Source: an uncultured Alphaproteobacteria bacterium (GTDB lineage Bacteria; Pseudomonadota; Alphaproteobacteria; Methylaequorales; Methylaequoraceae). Taken from it: DNA of 42,863 nucleotides. This document shows positions 16,394 through 25,219 of the stretch, in pieces (positions within the stretch are counted from its first letter, which is position 1; the number at the start of each line of letters is the position of its first letter). The stretch covers positions 91,322 to 134,184 of the forward strand of contig CACBON010000002.1 of NCBI GenBank assembly GCA_902540805.1, written 5' to 3'. The notes under the pieces are model-generated. The model was not told the DNA's origin. It worked only from the letters and a program-made list of their open reading frames with translations, and searched no databases. Both the position numbers and the translations under genes were made by a program.

Positions 16394-17835
16394 ATGACTT
16401 TGAAAACCTGTCAATTTCTTCCGCTATAGAAGGTCTTGCAAATAAAAATTTTACATCTCTTGAGTTGACAGAGTTTTTTATAAAAAAGATCGAAAAAAAC
16501 AAAGATCTTAATTGTTTTATTACATCCACCTTTGATAAAGCAATTGAAATGGCAAAAATTTCAGACCAAAAAATCAAAGAAAACGAAACAAGACCATTAG
16601 AAGGAATACCCATAGGAATGAAGGATCTTTTTTGTACTAATGGGGTGAGAACAACAGCTGGTTCTAAAATTTTAGAAAACTTTATACCTTTTTATGAATC
16701 GACAGTTTCTAATAATCTTTGGGATTCAGGAGCAATAATGTTAGGGAAAACTAACATGGATGAATTTGCAATGGGATCTGCAAATACAACAAGCTTTTTT
16801 GGAAATGTTAAGAATCCACTTGGTTTAAAAGTTAATAAAGAACTTGTTCCTGGAGGTTCATCTGGAGGATCTGCATCTGCAGTTTCCTCTGGGCTATGCC
16901 TAGGATCAACGGGTTCAGACACAGGCGGTTCAATAAGGCAGCCAGCTTCATTTTGTGGGCTCGTAGGACTAAAACCGACCTACGGTAGATGTTCGAGGTT
17001 TGGAATGATAGCATTTGCATCTTCTTTAGATCAGGCAGGGCCAATTACAAAGACAGTCGAAGATTCTGCATTGATGCTTCAAGCCATGGTAAGTTTTGAT
17101 AAAAGAGATTCAACAAGTTCGAGACAAAGCATTCCAGATTTTTCTGACTTTAAAAAACTTTCAATTAAAGGTAAAAGAATTGGTATACCTAAAGAATACA
17201 TGATTGATGGCTTAAATTCAGATATTAAAAAAATTTGGGATTCTGGAATTTCATGGTTCAAAAGAGAAGGTGCTGAAATTCTAGAAATATCTTTACCCCA
17301 TACAAAATCTGCACTGCCAACTTATTACATAATAGCTCCAGCTGAAGCTTCAGCAAATTTGGCACGATACGATGGAATAAGGTATGGATTTAGACACAAT
17401 GCAGATGATTTAAATGATTTATACCAAAAAACTAGAGGGTTTGGCTTTGGAAAAGAAGTTAAAAGAAGATTAATGATTGGAACTTATGTTTTGTCTGCAG
17501 GATATTATGACGCTTATTATTTAAAAGCACTTAAAGTTAGAAAACTTATTTCGCAAGACTTTGAAGACGCTTTTCAAAAATGTGATTTAATTCTCACGCC
17601 TACGACTCCAAATGTTGCTTTTGCGATTGGAGAAAAACAAACCAACCCTATTGAGATGTATTTAAATGATGTATTAACAGTTCCAGCAAGCTTGGCTGGT
17701 TTACCAGCAATTTCAGTACCCTCAGGTTTTAACAGTGAAAAATTACCAATTGGTCTTCAATTAATTGGAAAACCATTTGACGAAATTTCAGTTCTAGCAG
17801 CTGGAGCAGTAATTGAGGAATCGAGAGGTTTTTAA
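16390..17835 (+). CDS. gatA: Asp/Glu-tRNA amidotransferase subunit A
   Basis: GatA is the glutaminase that supplies ammonia for converting Asp-tRNA-Asn and/or Glu-tRNA-Gln. The amidase-signature triad is visible: K78 in PIGMKDLFC, S157 in PGGSSGGSASAV, and nucleophile S181 in DTGGSIRQPAS. The S157-S181 spacing of 24 matches known GatA. Length is the usual 481 residues. gatB begins at the base after its stop. Confidence 0.98.
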   Translation: MNDFENLSISSAIEGLANKNFTSLELTEFFIKKIEKNKDLNCFITSTFDKAIEMAKISDQKIKENETRPLEGIPIGMKDLFCTNGVRTTAGSKILENFIPFYESTVSNNLWDSGAIMLGKTNMDEFAMGSANTTSFFGNVKNPLGLKVNKELVPGGSSGGSASAVSSGLCLGSTGSDTGGSIRQPASFCGLVGLKPTYGRCSRFGMIAFASSLDQAGPITKTVEDSALMLQAMVSFDKRDSTSSRQSIPDFSDFKKLSIKGKRIGIPKEYMIDGLNSDIKKIWDSGISWFKREGAEILEISLPHTKSALPTYYIIAPAEASANLARYDGIRYGFRHNADDLNDLYQKTRGFGFGKEVKRRLMIGTYVLSAGYYDAYYLKALKVRKLISQDFEDAFQKCDLILTPTTPNVAFAIGEKQTNPIEMYLNDVLTVPASLAGLPAISVPSGFNSEKLPIGLQLIGKPFDEISVLAAGAVIEESRGF

Positions 17836-19287
17836 ATGACTTATGTAATAGAAGGTAAAAAAGACAGTTGGCAAGTTGTTTTAGGGCTTGAAGTTCATGC
17901 TCAAATCAGTTCAAAGTCAAAGCTATTTTCAGTTGCTTCGACTAACTGGGGATCAGACCCTAATACTCAAGTAGAACTTGTTGATTGTGGAATGCCAGGA
18001 GCACTTCCAGTTATTAATGAGTATTGTGTTGATCAAGCAGTTCTCACTGGCTTAAGTTTAAATGCTGAAATTAAAAAAATGTCAATCTTTGACAGGAAAA
18101 ACTATTTTTATCCGGATCTTCCTCAGGGTTATCAAATTTCTCAGTTTGAGCACCCTATAGTTGGAAGAGGTCATATTAATATTGAAGTCGAAGGAAAAGT
18201 AAAAAAAATAGGTATTACTAGATTACATCTGGAACAAGATGCAGGAAAAAGTCTTCACGACCAAGACATTAAAAATTCATACATAGACCTTAATAGATCA
18301 GGTTGTGCATTGATGGAAATTGTATCTGAACCAGATTTAAGTAGTCCCATTGAAGCAGCCGAGTATGTTAAAAAATTAAGAAGTATATTGAGATACATCG
18401 GAAGTTGTGACGGTAATATGGAGAAGGGGAATTTGAGAGCAGATGTAAATGTTTCAGTTAAACGTGAAGGAGAGAAACTAGGAACAAGATGTGAAATTAA
18501 AAATGTAAATTCTATCAAATTTATACAGCAGGCAATTGAATTTGAAGCAAAACGTCAAGTTAATATTATAGAAAATGGAGAAAAAATAATTCAAGAAACA
18601 AGATTATTTGATCCGAATAAATGTGAAACTAGATCGATGAGAAGTAAAGAGGAATCTCATGATTATCGATATTTTCCAGACCCAGACTTACCCCCACTAA
18701 TTATATCAGATGAAAAAGTAAACTCATTAAAAGAACAATTACCTGAACTTCCTGATAAAAAGAAGGATAGGTTTATTAGAGAATTTAACTTAAGTAGTTA
18801 CGATGCTGAAGTAATTGTTAATGACCAAGGTACAGCTAATTTTTTTGAAAAACTCGTTAAAGGTAGAGATTCAAAAGTTGTTACAAATTGGATTACAGGT
18901 GAAGTTTTTTCGTATTTAAAAAAAATAAACAAAGATATAAAAAATTCAGGAATTGCTCCAGAGAAAATAGGATCGTTAATAGATTTAATAGTTGATGAAA
19001 AGATTTCAAATAGACAGGCTAAAGAAGTTTTTGAGGAGTATATGGAATCTAGCGATGATGCATCAATATTCATTGAGAAAAAAGGACTTGTTCAGTTATC
19101 TGATCAAAGTGAAATTTATAAGATAATTGACAAGGTTTTATCAGATAATCCTAAAATGATTGATGATTATAAGAACGGTAAGGACAAATTATTTGGCTTT
19201 TTTATTGGGCAAGTAATGAAGATATCAAAAGGGAAAGCAAATCCAAAGCTTGTGAACGAATTACTAGTAAAGAGGTTAAAAGAATAA
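17836..19287 (+). CDS. gatB: Asp/Glu-tRNA amidotransferase subunit B
   Basis: GatB phosphorylates the misacylated tRNA's carboxylate and completes amidation. The 483-residue product begins with WQVVLGLEVHAQISSKSKLFS and has YFYPDLPQGYQISQ and LEQDAGKSLH. The YqeY-like tail, with WITGEVFSYL and NRQAKEVFEEY, binds tRNA. It follows gatA without a gap. tRNA-Ser starts 7 bp after its stop, so the tRNA may be cotranscribed or may have a promoter within gatB. Confidence 0.98.
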   Translation: MTYVIEGKKDSWQVVLGLEVHAQISSKSKLFSVASTNWGSDPNTQVELVDCGMPGALPVINEYCVDQAVLTGLSLNAEIKKMSIFDRKNYFYPDLPQGYQISQFEHPIVGRGHINIEVEGKVKKIGITRLHLEQDAGKSLHDQDIKNSYIDLNRSGCALMEIVSEPDLSSPIEAAEYVKKLRSILRYIGSCDGNMEKGNLRADVNVSVKREGEKLGTRCEIKNVNSIKFIQQAIEFEAKRQVNIIENGEKIIQETRLFDPNKCETRSMRSKEESHDYRYFPDPDLPPLIISDEKVNSLKEQLPELPDKKKDRFIREFNLSSYDAEVIVNDQGTANFFEKLVKGRDSKVVTNWITGEVFSYLKKINKDIKNSGIAPEKIGSLIDLIVDEKISNRQAKEVFEEYMESSDDASIFIEKKGLVQLSDQSEIYKIIDKVLSDNPKMIDDYKNGKDKLFGFFIGQVMKISKGKANPKLVNELLVKRLKE

Positions 19288-19293
19288 AAAAAT

Positions 19294-19385
19294 GGAGAGG
19301 TGGCCGAGTGGCTGAAGGCGACGGTTTGCTAAACCGTTATAGGTGGCAACATCTATCGTGGGTTCGAATCCCATCCTCTCCGCCA
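19294..19385 (+). tRNA. tRNA-Ser (anticodon GCU)
   Basis: The acceptor GGAGAGG pairs with CCTCTCC (19375-19381), followed by G and an encoded CCA. The D arm starts TGGCCGAGTGG. The anticodon stem ACGGT/ACCGT encloses loop TTGCTAA with anticodon GCT, which reads AGC/AGU. A long class II variable arm precedes the T arm GTGGGTTCGAATCCCAT. Long variable arm plus GCT identifies serine. Confidence 0.97.
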
Positions 19386-19433
19386 TATTTTGTTTATTAA
19401 GAGCGAATACGAGAAAAAAAATACACTAATTCT

Positions 19434-19895
19434 TTACATGATAAAAAAATTTTGTGGTAGAAATGTAGTATTTATGTGTGCTTGAAGCGAATAATAAATT
19501 AATTTTATAATATAAAAAATAATTCCAATTATTGCTATAAATAAAGAATATATTGTGAATTTCATACCTTTTCTTCTGTCATTAATATCCTCATTTATAT
19601 CTGAGACTGCAAAAGAATGTATTGTTCTACCTATAGCTAAAAAAAGAAGTGATAGAACTGCAAAAAATAAAAGATTGTTAAAATAAAGAATAAAATTTAG
19701 GATAATAATTATAGGAGATGTTTCACAAAAATTTCCATGAGCCCTGACTGCTCTTTCTAACTTTTTGTTATTATGACCAATAGAAATTTTTGTTTCTCTT
19801 CGAATTTTCACTACATTTTTAAATAACTTATAATAATGGAAAGCTAAGTATAGTATCTCGATCAAAAAAATAATTTCAAAAATAGTTCTTGTCAT
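19434..19895 (-). CDS. MAPEG-family membrane protein
   Basis: Four hydrophobic spans surround the MAPEG signature: KIRRETKISIGHNNKKLERAVRAHGNFCETSPI (N-terminal third). MAPEG proteins are small trimeric membrane glutathione transferases or related enzymes, and the substrate here is unknown. A start at ATG 19895 gives 153 residues and leaves 62 bp to the divergent photolyase gene. A longer frame to 19976 would add a hydrophobic stretch and overlap the photolyase start, and is less likely. The gene faces tRNA-Ser. Confidence 0.82.
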   Translation of the reverse strand: MTRTIFEIIFLIEILYLAFHYYKLFKNVVKIRRETKISIGHNNKKLERAVRAHGNFCETSPIIIILNFILYFNNLLFFAVLSLLFLAIGRTIHSFAVSDINEDINDRRKGMKFTIYSLFIAIIGIIFYIIKLIYYSLQAHINTTFLPQNFFIM

Positions 19896-19957
19896 TGAAA
19901 ATTCAAAAAATATTGTACATATTATCAATAACACAATTCTTACAATTTCAAAAAAAA

Positions 19958-21373
19958 ATGACAAATGAATTTTCATTACATTGGTTTAGACAAGACTTAC
20001 GACTAAGTGATAACTCGTCACTCAACTATTTGTCACAAAAACATAAAAGAATAGTTTGTGTATTTATTTATGACCAAGTAAATTGTAATAGAAAACTTGG
20101 ATCAGCCAGTAAAACGTGGCTTCATTATTCACTGTTGTATTTAAATAATAAATTAAATAACAACTTGTTAATTTTTAAAGGTGATCCTGAGTTTATATTT
20201 TTAGATCTTATAAAACAAAATAAAATAACTGAAATATCATGGAATAGATGTTACGAGCCATGGAGAGTTGAACGAGATAAACTTTTAAAAAAAACACTAA
20301 GGAAACATGTCGAAGTTAAAACATTCAATGGTTCACTTTTATGGGAACCATGGGAAGTCCTGAAGGCTGATTCCACCCCTTATAAAATTTTCACACCATT
20401 TTATCAGAAAGGATGTCTCACTAAAAAACCTCCTAGAAAACCCATCTCTAACAATTTTAGTTTTTTTGACCATAAAATTAAATCATTGAGCGTAACTGGT
20501 CTAAAATTACTAGATAAATTGGGATGGGAGAATAAAGTTATAAATCACTGGGAGATAGGTGAATCATTTGCAGAAAAACAAATGAATAATTTCCTTAAAG
20601 AAGGTCTTGGAGATTATTCTCACGGTAGAAATTTCCCAAACAAACTTAATGTATCAAGAATATCCCCATATCTTCATTGGGGACAAATTTCTCCAAACAC
20701 ACTTTGGTATGAAGCCGAAAAACTTCAGCAGGATGTTGAAACAATAAATATCGATATATTTAAAAGTGAATTAGGTTGGCGAGAGTTTTTTTATAACTTA
20801 ATGTTTCATTTTCCGAATATACAAAGTAAAAATTTACAAATCAAATTTGATAAGTTTCCATGGGAATCTAATGATGAATTTTTAAAATCATGGCAGAAAG
20901 GTTTAACTGGCTATCCTATAATCGACGCTGGAATGAGAGAACTATGGAAGACTGGTTACATGCATAATAGATTAAGAATGATAACAGGATCTTTCTTAGT
21001 TAAAAATCTTTTATTGCATTGGCACCATGGTGAGAAATGGTTTTGGGATTGTCTTTTTGATGCTGATTACGCTAGTAATTCAGCAAGTTGGCAATGGGTT
21101 GCTGGGACAGGAACTGATGCAGCGCCTTACTTTAGGATATTTAATCCGATAACGCAGGGAAAAAAATTCGATCCAGAGGGAGAATATATAAAAAAATATG
21201 TTCCTGAACTTAAAAATATACCACATAAATATCTTTACACTCCTTGGGAATGCCCATCAGAAATTTTAAGTGAGATTAATTTAAAACTAGGAGTGGATTA
21301 TCCATTTCCGATAGTTGACATCAAACTTTCGAGGGCAAAAGCACTTAAAGCCTTTTCAATCTTAAAAAAATAA
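19958..21373 (+). CDS. phrB: Class I CPD photolyase
   Basis: This FAD enzyme splits cyclobutane pyrimidine dimers using blue light. The 471-residue sequence has the N-terminal antenna domain (LHWFRQDLRLSDNSSL) and a FAD domain with ELGWREFFYNLMFHFPN, GYPIIDAGMRELWKTGYMHNRLRMI and WHHGEKWFWDCLFDAD. It ends with WQWVAGTGTDAAPYFRIFNP. The N and M of HNRLRM occupy the positions of N341 and M345 in E. coli photolyase, which favours CPD repair over 6-4 repair. It heads a tight plus-strand group with the photolyase-related gene (5 bp on), DUF393 and DUF2256. The ATG at 19958 follows an A-rich tract without a Shine-Dalgarno. Confidence 0.93.
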   Translation: MTNEFSLHWFRQDLRLSDNSSLNYLSQKHKRIVCVFIYDQVNCNRKLGSASKTWLHYSLLYLNNKLNNNLLIFKGDPEFIFLDLIKQNKITEISWNRCYEPWRVERDKLLKKTLRKHVEVKTFNGSLLWEPWEVLKADSTPYKIFTPFYQKGCLTKKPPRKPISNNFSFFDHKIKSLSVTGLKLLDKLGWENKVINHWEIGESFAEKQMNNFLKEGLGDYSHGRNFPNKLNVSRISPYLHWGQISPNTLWYEAEKLQQDVETINIDIFKSELGWREFFYNLMFHFPNIQSKNLQIKFDKFPWESNDEFLKSWQKGLTGYPIIDAGMRELWKTGYMHNRLRMITGSFLVKNLLLHWHHGEKWFWDCLFDADYASNSASWQWVAGTGTDAAPYFRIFNPITQGKKFDPEGEYIKKYVPELKNIPHKYLYTPWECPSEILSEINLKLGVDYPFPIVDIKLSRAKALKAFSILKK

Positions 21374-21378
21374 ATCTT

Positions 21379-22863
21379 ATGAAAAAAATCTTTATTGTAT
21401 TGGGCAATCAACTTTTTAATCCAAGTTACTTTGAAAAATTCAGGAATGATCATCTTTTCTTTATTTGTGAAGATTTTCAACTTTGCACTTATCAAAAACA
21501 TCATAAACATAAAATTTTATTATTTCTTTCCGCAATGAGATCTTTTGCTGACGAATTAAAAAAAAAAAAATTTGAAGTAATTTATAAATCCATTGAAGAG
21601 AGAGATTTTAAAGAAAGCTATGTTGACAAGCTATTTAAAGAAATAGAAAAAGAGAATGTAAAAGAGATATCTATGTTCGAAGTTGAAGATAAATTTTTTG
21701 AGAAACAGCTTTTGAACAACTTAAAAGAATTTAAATTAAACTATTTAAAATCGCCTATGTTTTTGAGTTCAAGAGATGATTTTAAAACATATCTAAATCA
21801 AGTCAAAAAACCATTTATGGCAAACTTTTATAAAAAACAAAGAGTTGATCACAACATTTTAATTGATTCAAATAATAAACCGGTTGGTGGTAAGTGGAGT
21901 TTTGATGATGAAAATAGAAAGAAACTCCCTAAAGAAATAGATTTACCAGAAAAATTTACATTTAAAGAAACCGAGCATACTAAAGATTTGAAAGAAATTG
22001 TAGAAAAAATGTTTTCTCATCATCCAGGAAAGATAAAAAGCTTTTGGACTTGTACAAACAGAAAAGATACCGAAAGTTATTTAGATTATTTTTTAGACAA
22101 AAAGATTGAGAATTTTGGGGATTATGAAGATGCAGTTGATCAAAGAGACAATATTTTGTTTCATTCTGCCCTTAGTCCTCAAATAAATTTAGGTTTATTA
22201 ACACCTGAAGAAATCATTTCTAAAATTAATAGCAAAACTATTTCTAAGATAAATTCTCATGAAGGTTACATCAGACAATTAATTGGATGGAGGGAATTCA
22301 TTCGGGGAATTTATCAAAACTTTGACGAAAAGTTAGACAAAAGCAATTTTTTTAATCATAAAAAAGTAATGAAAGAAACTTGGTATACTGCCACTACTGG
22401 ACTTGTCCCTTTAGACTACTCTATAAATAATGCATTAGAATACGGATGGACACATCATATTGAAAGATTAATGATTTTATGTAATATCATGAATTTATCA
22501 GAAATAAATCCTAAAGAGGTTTACAAATGGTTTATGGAGATGTTTATCGATTCGTCAGACTGGGTTATGTCACCAAATGTTTACGGGATGGGATTGTTTA
22601 GTGACGGAGGAATTTTTGCAACAAAGCCTTATATTTGTGGTTCATCGTATTTCTTAAAAATGATGCATTTTAAAAAAGGAAGTTGGTGTGATATTATGGA
22701 TGGACTTTATTGGAGATTTATCGATAAACATAAAGATTTTTTTCTTAGTAATCCAAGATTATCAATGATGGTAAGAATTTTAGAAAAGATGAATGAAGAA
22801 AGAAAAAATAAAATCATCAATGCAGCAAACGAATTTATAAAAAATAACACATATGAAAATTAA
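21379..22863 (+). CDS. Cryptochrome/photolyase-related protein (FeS-BCP/DPRP family) lacking the cluster cysteines
   Basis: The 494-residue product matches the prokaryotic 6-4 photolyase and cryptochrome group: N-terminal FIVLGNQLFNP, mid-protein QLIGWREFIRGIY, THHIERLM (HH 359-360) and WVMSPNVYGMGLFSDGG. Characterised members such as PhrB bind a 4Fe-4S cluster through four cysteines, including a CxxC pair near the C-terminus and one 15 residues before the HH. Here the upstream position is in TGLVPLDY (no Cys), and the CxxC segment is shortened to HFKKGSWCDIMDGLYW. Only C368, C420 and C437 lie nearby. The cluster is probably absent, which is an inference. The photolyase partner is 5 bp upstream and DUF393 overlaps by 11 bp. 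Confidence 0.85.
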   Translation: MKKIFIVLGNQLFNPSYFEKFRNDHLFFICEDFQLCTYQKHHKHKILLFLSAMRSFADELKKKKFEVIYKSIEERDFKESYVDKLFKEIEKENVKEISMFEVEDKFFEKQLLNNLKEFKLNYLKSPMFLSSRDDFKTYLNQVKKPFMANFYKKQRVDHNILIDSNNKPVGGKWSFDDENRKKLPKEIDLPEKFTFKETEHTKDLKEIVEKMFSHHPGKIKSFWTCTNRKDTESYLDYFLDKKIENFGDYEDAVDQRDNILFHSALSPQINLGLLTPEEIISKINSKTISKINSHEGYIRQLIGWREFIRGIYQNFDEKLDKSNFFNHKKVMKETWYTATTGLVPLDYSINNALEYGWTHHIERLMILCNIMNLSEINPKEVYKWFMEMFIDSSDWVMSPNVYGMGLFSDGGIFATKPYICGSSYFLKMMHFKKGSWCDIMDGLYWRFIDKHKDFFLSNPRLSMMVRILEKMNEERKNKIINAANEFIKNNTYEN

Positions 22864-23227
22864 AGTTTTTTATAACAAGTCTTGTAAAATTTGTAAGACT
22901 GAAATAGATCATTACAAAAGTCTTATTAACAACAAAATTTCTTTTATTAATATCATAGATAACAAGGAAGCCCAAAAAGCTACTTCAAAGTCTTACAAAG
23001 ATTTGATAAGAAGACTTCATGTTTTTAAAGAAGGTAAAGTTATTGTAGGAGCCAAAGCTTTTTTGGAGATATGGAAGGTAATTCCAAAGTATAGAATTTT
23101 ATACCATTTATTTAAGTTTAAAATATTTTACATTATCTTATTTATTTTTTATGAGATTGCAGCACTTTTTCTTTACTTAAAAAATAAACACCTCCTTAAA
23201 AATGAAAAAAAGCCAACTTCCAACTAA
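22853..23227 (+). CDS. DUF393 (DCC family) thiol-disulfide oxidoreductase-like protein
   Basis: The 124-residue product opens with IKVFYNKSCKICKTEIDHY, the DCC/thioredoxin-like redox motif CKIC. It has the family's RRLHVFKEGKVIVGAKAFLEIWKVIPKY segment and a hydrophobic C-terminal span. DUF393 proteins are predicted redox proteins of unclear role. It overlaps the photolyase-related gene by 11 bp and DUF2256 by 26 bp, so it clearly belongs to this light-linked operon. A role in redox support of the flavoprotein would be speculation. Confidence 0.85.
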   Translation: MKIKVFYNKSCKICKTEIDHYKSLINNKISFINIIDNKEAQKATSKSYKDLIRRLHVFKEGKVIVGAKAFLEIWKVIPKYRILYHLFKFKIFYIILFIFYEIAALFLYLKNKHLLKNEKKPTSN

Positions 23228-23327
23228 AATATGTGCAAATTGCAAAAAACAGTTTGTGTGGAGAAAGAAATGGCGAAGAGATTGGGAGAATGTTAAATTT
23301 TGTTCAAAAAAATGCTCTAAACTTTAG
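23202..23327 (+). CDS. DUF2256 small zinc-ribbon-like protein
   Basis: A 41-residue frame runs from ATG 23202 to TAG 23327. It reads KICANCKKQFVWRKKWRRDW and then VKFCSKKC, with two cysteine pairs (CANC and CSKKC) around the WRKKW core, the DUF2256 pattern. The family is often found beside photolyase and cryptochrome genes, as here. Function is unknown and zinc binding is inferred. It starts inside DUF393 and ends 11 bp inside the convergent peroxiredoxin gene. Confidence 0.88.
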   Translation: MKKSQLPTKICANCKKQFVWRKKWRRDWENVKFCSKKCSKL

Positions 23328-23961
23328 TATACCGTAGATATGGCTTTATTTTCTTAAAATTCCCAAATAATTCTTTTGCCTCCTCGTCAGATACTGCTGG
23401 AACTATAATAACATCATCATCTTGTTTCCACTGAGCTGGTGTGGCAACCTTGTTTTTAGATGTGAGCTGAACTGAATCAAGAACTCTAATGATTTCATCA
23501 AAGTTTCTACCTGTGGTCATGGGGTATGTAAGTGTCATTCTGATTTTTTTATCTGGATCTATTAAAAAAATTGATCTAACTGTCGCATTAGTCATAGCTG
23601 TTCTTTTGCCATCATTTACTTCATCAGATGGTAACATGTTGTAAAGTTTTGCGATTTGAAGATTTTCATCAGCGATGAGTGGATAACTGACTTTCACACC
23701 CTGAGTCTCTTCGATATCCTTTTTCCATTTATGGTGATCTTCAACTGAATCAACACTAAGTCCAATTAATTTACAATTTCTTGATTTGAATTCTTTTTCG
23801 ATTTTTGCCATGTAACCAAGCTCAGTTGTACAAACAGGAGTAAAATCTTTTGGATGAGAAAATAATATTCCCCACGAATCGGATAGATACTGGTGAAGAT
23901 TTATTGACCCTTCAGTTGAAACTGCATCAAAATTAGGAGCAATATCGTTGATTCTTAACAT
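23317..23961 (-). CDS. 1-Cys peroxiredoxin (Prx6 type)
   Basis: This enzyme reduces peroxides through a single catalytic cysteine. The 214-residue length is that of Prx6. The active site is HPKDFTPVCTTELG with T41 and C44. There is no resolving cysteine in the 2-Cys position, and the long C-terminal arm (VATPAQWKQDDDVIIVP) is typical of Prx6. It is convergent with the photolyase operon and divergent from the decarboxylase. A run of 17 A lies just upstream of its ATG. The placement next to light-repair genes fits defence against photo-oxidative stress. Confidence 0.94.
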   Translation of the reverse strand: MLRINDIAPNFDAVSTEGSINLHQYLSDSWGILFSHPKDFTPVCTTELGYMAKIEKEFKSRNCKLIGLSVDSVEDHHKWKKDIEETQGVKVSYPLIADENLQIAKLYNMLPSDEVNDGKRTAMTNATVRSIFLIDPDKKIRMTLTYPMTTGRNFDEIIRVLDSVQLTSKNKVATPAQWKQDDDVIIVPAVSDEEAKELFGNFKKIKPYLRYTKV

Positions 23962-23974
23962 TTGAACATTTTAT

Positions 23975-23991
23975 AAAAAAAAAAAAAAAAA
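23975..23991. repeat. Run of 17 A in the divergent upstream region of the peroxiredoxin gene
   Basis: The plus strand has 17 consecutive A (T on the coding strand of the peroxiredoxin gene), 14-30 bp before its ATG. It is the longest homopolymer I noticed in the window. It may be a bent or slippage-prone promoter spacer. Confidence 0.9.
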
Positions 23992-24057
23992 GAAATAGAA
24001 ATTGATATATTTTATCTAACTACAATACTTTAGATTTCATTGTATCAATTAAAATTA

Positions 24058-25182
24058 ATGTTTAAAAAATTTAATAATCTATATTTAGAAAATCAGCAAG
24101 ATGCTTTTTTTATTTTTTATCCGGAAAAAATAAAAAGAATACTGGAATATTTTTCAAAAGAATTTATTGGGACAGTAATTTACGCTGTCAAAGCCAACCC
24201 AGCTGATTGTGTGCTTGAAGAAGTAATTAAAAATGGAATCAGATCGTTTGATGTAGCTTCATTAAAAGAAGTAAAGTTAATAAAGAAAAAACTATCGGAT
24301 TCTGAAATTTATTTTATGAATACTGTTAAGTCTAGATCTTCAATAAGGGAATCTTATTTCAAATACAATGTAAGAAAGTTTTCGATTGACTCTGTTGACG
24401 AATTAAAAAAAATTATAGAAGAAACAAATTCTGCGAATGACCTAGTTATTTATTTAAGAGTTTCAGTGCCAAACTATTTTTCTACCGTAAATCTTTCCTC
24501 TAAATTTGGAATTAATCATAAAGATGCACCAAAATTGTTACATCAAATAAAAAAATACACAAAAGAAATTGGACTTACTTTTCATGTTGGCTCACAATGT
24601 GTAAATCCACATGCTTTCAAAATAGGGATTAAAATTATGAAAAAAGTAATGCAAAACAGTAAGGTTAAAATTAAATTTTTAAATGTTGGCGGAGGATTTC
24701 CATCATCGTATCCTGGTTTTAAAAACTTCTTACTATCCGATTACTTCAATCAAATAAAAGATGAGTTTTCTAAATTATCTAAATTTAATCTTTGTCGTCA
24801 AAATTTATTTTCTGAACCAGGAAGATCAATTGTTTCAGATTGTATGTCTTTGGTAACTCAAGTAAATTTGAGAAAAAAAAATAAACTTTTTCTTAATGAT
24901 GGTATTCACGGATCGCTCAATAATGCAGGTTATTTAAATTTCAAATATCCTGTAAGACTTTTTAACAGAGTTGATAAAAGTTCTAGATTAAAACCCTTTA
25001 GTTTTTACGGACCAACTTGTGATTCACGAGATTACATTAAGGGTCCTTTTTATTTACCAAGTTCTATTGACGAAGGAGATTGGATTGAAATTTTGAGTAT
25101 GGGTGCTTACGGTCTGACTATGCAAAACGATTTTAATGGCTTTTTTAAGAAACCAAAAATATTTAATATTGATGATTTGTAG
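24058..25182 (+). CDS. Ornithine/lysine-type decarboxylase (PLP, fold III)
   Basis: This alanine-racemase-fold PLP decarboxylase has 374 residues. The PLP lysine lies in VIYAVKANPADC, HVGSQC and NVGGGFPSSYPGF follow, then EPGRSIVSD for phosphate binding. The catalytic cysteine motif is GPTCDSRDYIKG. The CDSRD form and the length fit alphaproteobacterial ornithine (or dual Lys/Orn) decarboxylases, which make putrescine or cadaverine; the substrate cannot be decided here. ATG 24058 is preferred to the in-frame TTG 24040. Confidence 0.87.
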   Translation: MFKKFNNLYLENQQDAFFIFYPEKIKRILEYFSKEFIGTVIYAVKANPADCVLEEVIKNGIRSFDVASLKEVKLIKKKLSDSEIYFMNTVKSRSSIRESYFKYNVRKFSIDSVDELKKIIEETNSANDLVIYLRVSVPNYFSTVNLSSKFGINHKDAPKLLHQIKKYTKEIGLTFHVGSQCVNPHAFKIGIKIMKKVMQNSKVKIKFLNVGGGFPSSYPGFKNFLLSDYFNQIKDEFSKLSKFNLCRQNLFSEPGRSIVSDCMSLVTQVNLRKKNKLFLNDGIHGSLNNAGYLNFKYPVRLFNRVDKSSRLKPFSFYGPTCDSRDYIKGPFYLPSSIDEGDWIEILSMGAYGLTMQNDFNGFFKKPKIFNIDDL

Positions 25183-25196
25183 ATGTTTAAGTATTT

Positions 25197-25211
25197 ATTA
25201 TTCGAAATAAT
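25197..25211. terminator. Weak symmetrical hairpin between convergent genes
   Basis: The sequence ATTATT-CGA-AATAAT is a perfect 6-bp inverted repeat flanked by T- and A-rich tracts. It lies in the 37-bp gap between the decarboxylase and the EamA gene, which converge. It could be a bidirectional terminator, but the stem is all A-T and such repeats arise by chance in AT-rich DNA. Confidence 0.3.
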
Positions 25212-25219
25212 TATAAAAA

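Noticed and set aside
19386-19433. Terminator after tRNA-Ser
   Set aside because: No stem with a following T run could be drawn in this stretch.
19434-19976. MAPEG protein with the longer N-terminus to 19976
   Set aside because: It would overlap the photolyase start and add an unconserved hydrophobic stretch; the shorter form from 19895 matches the family length.
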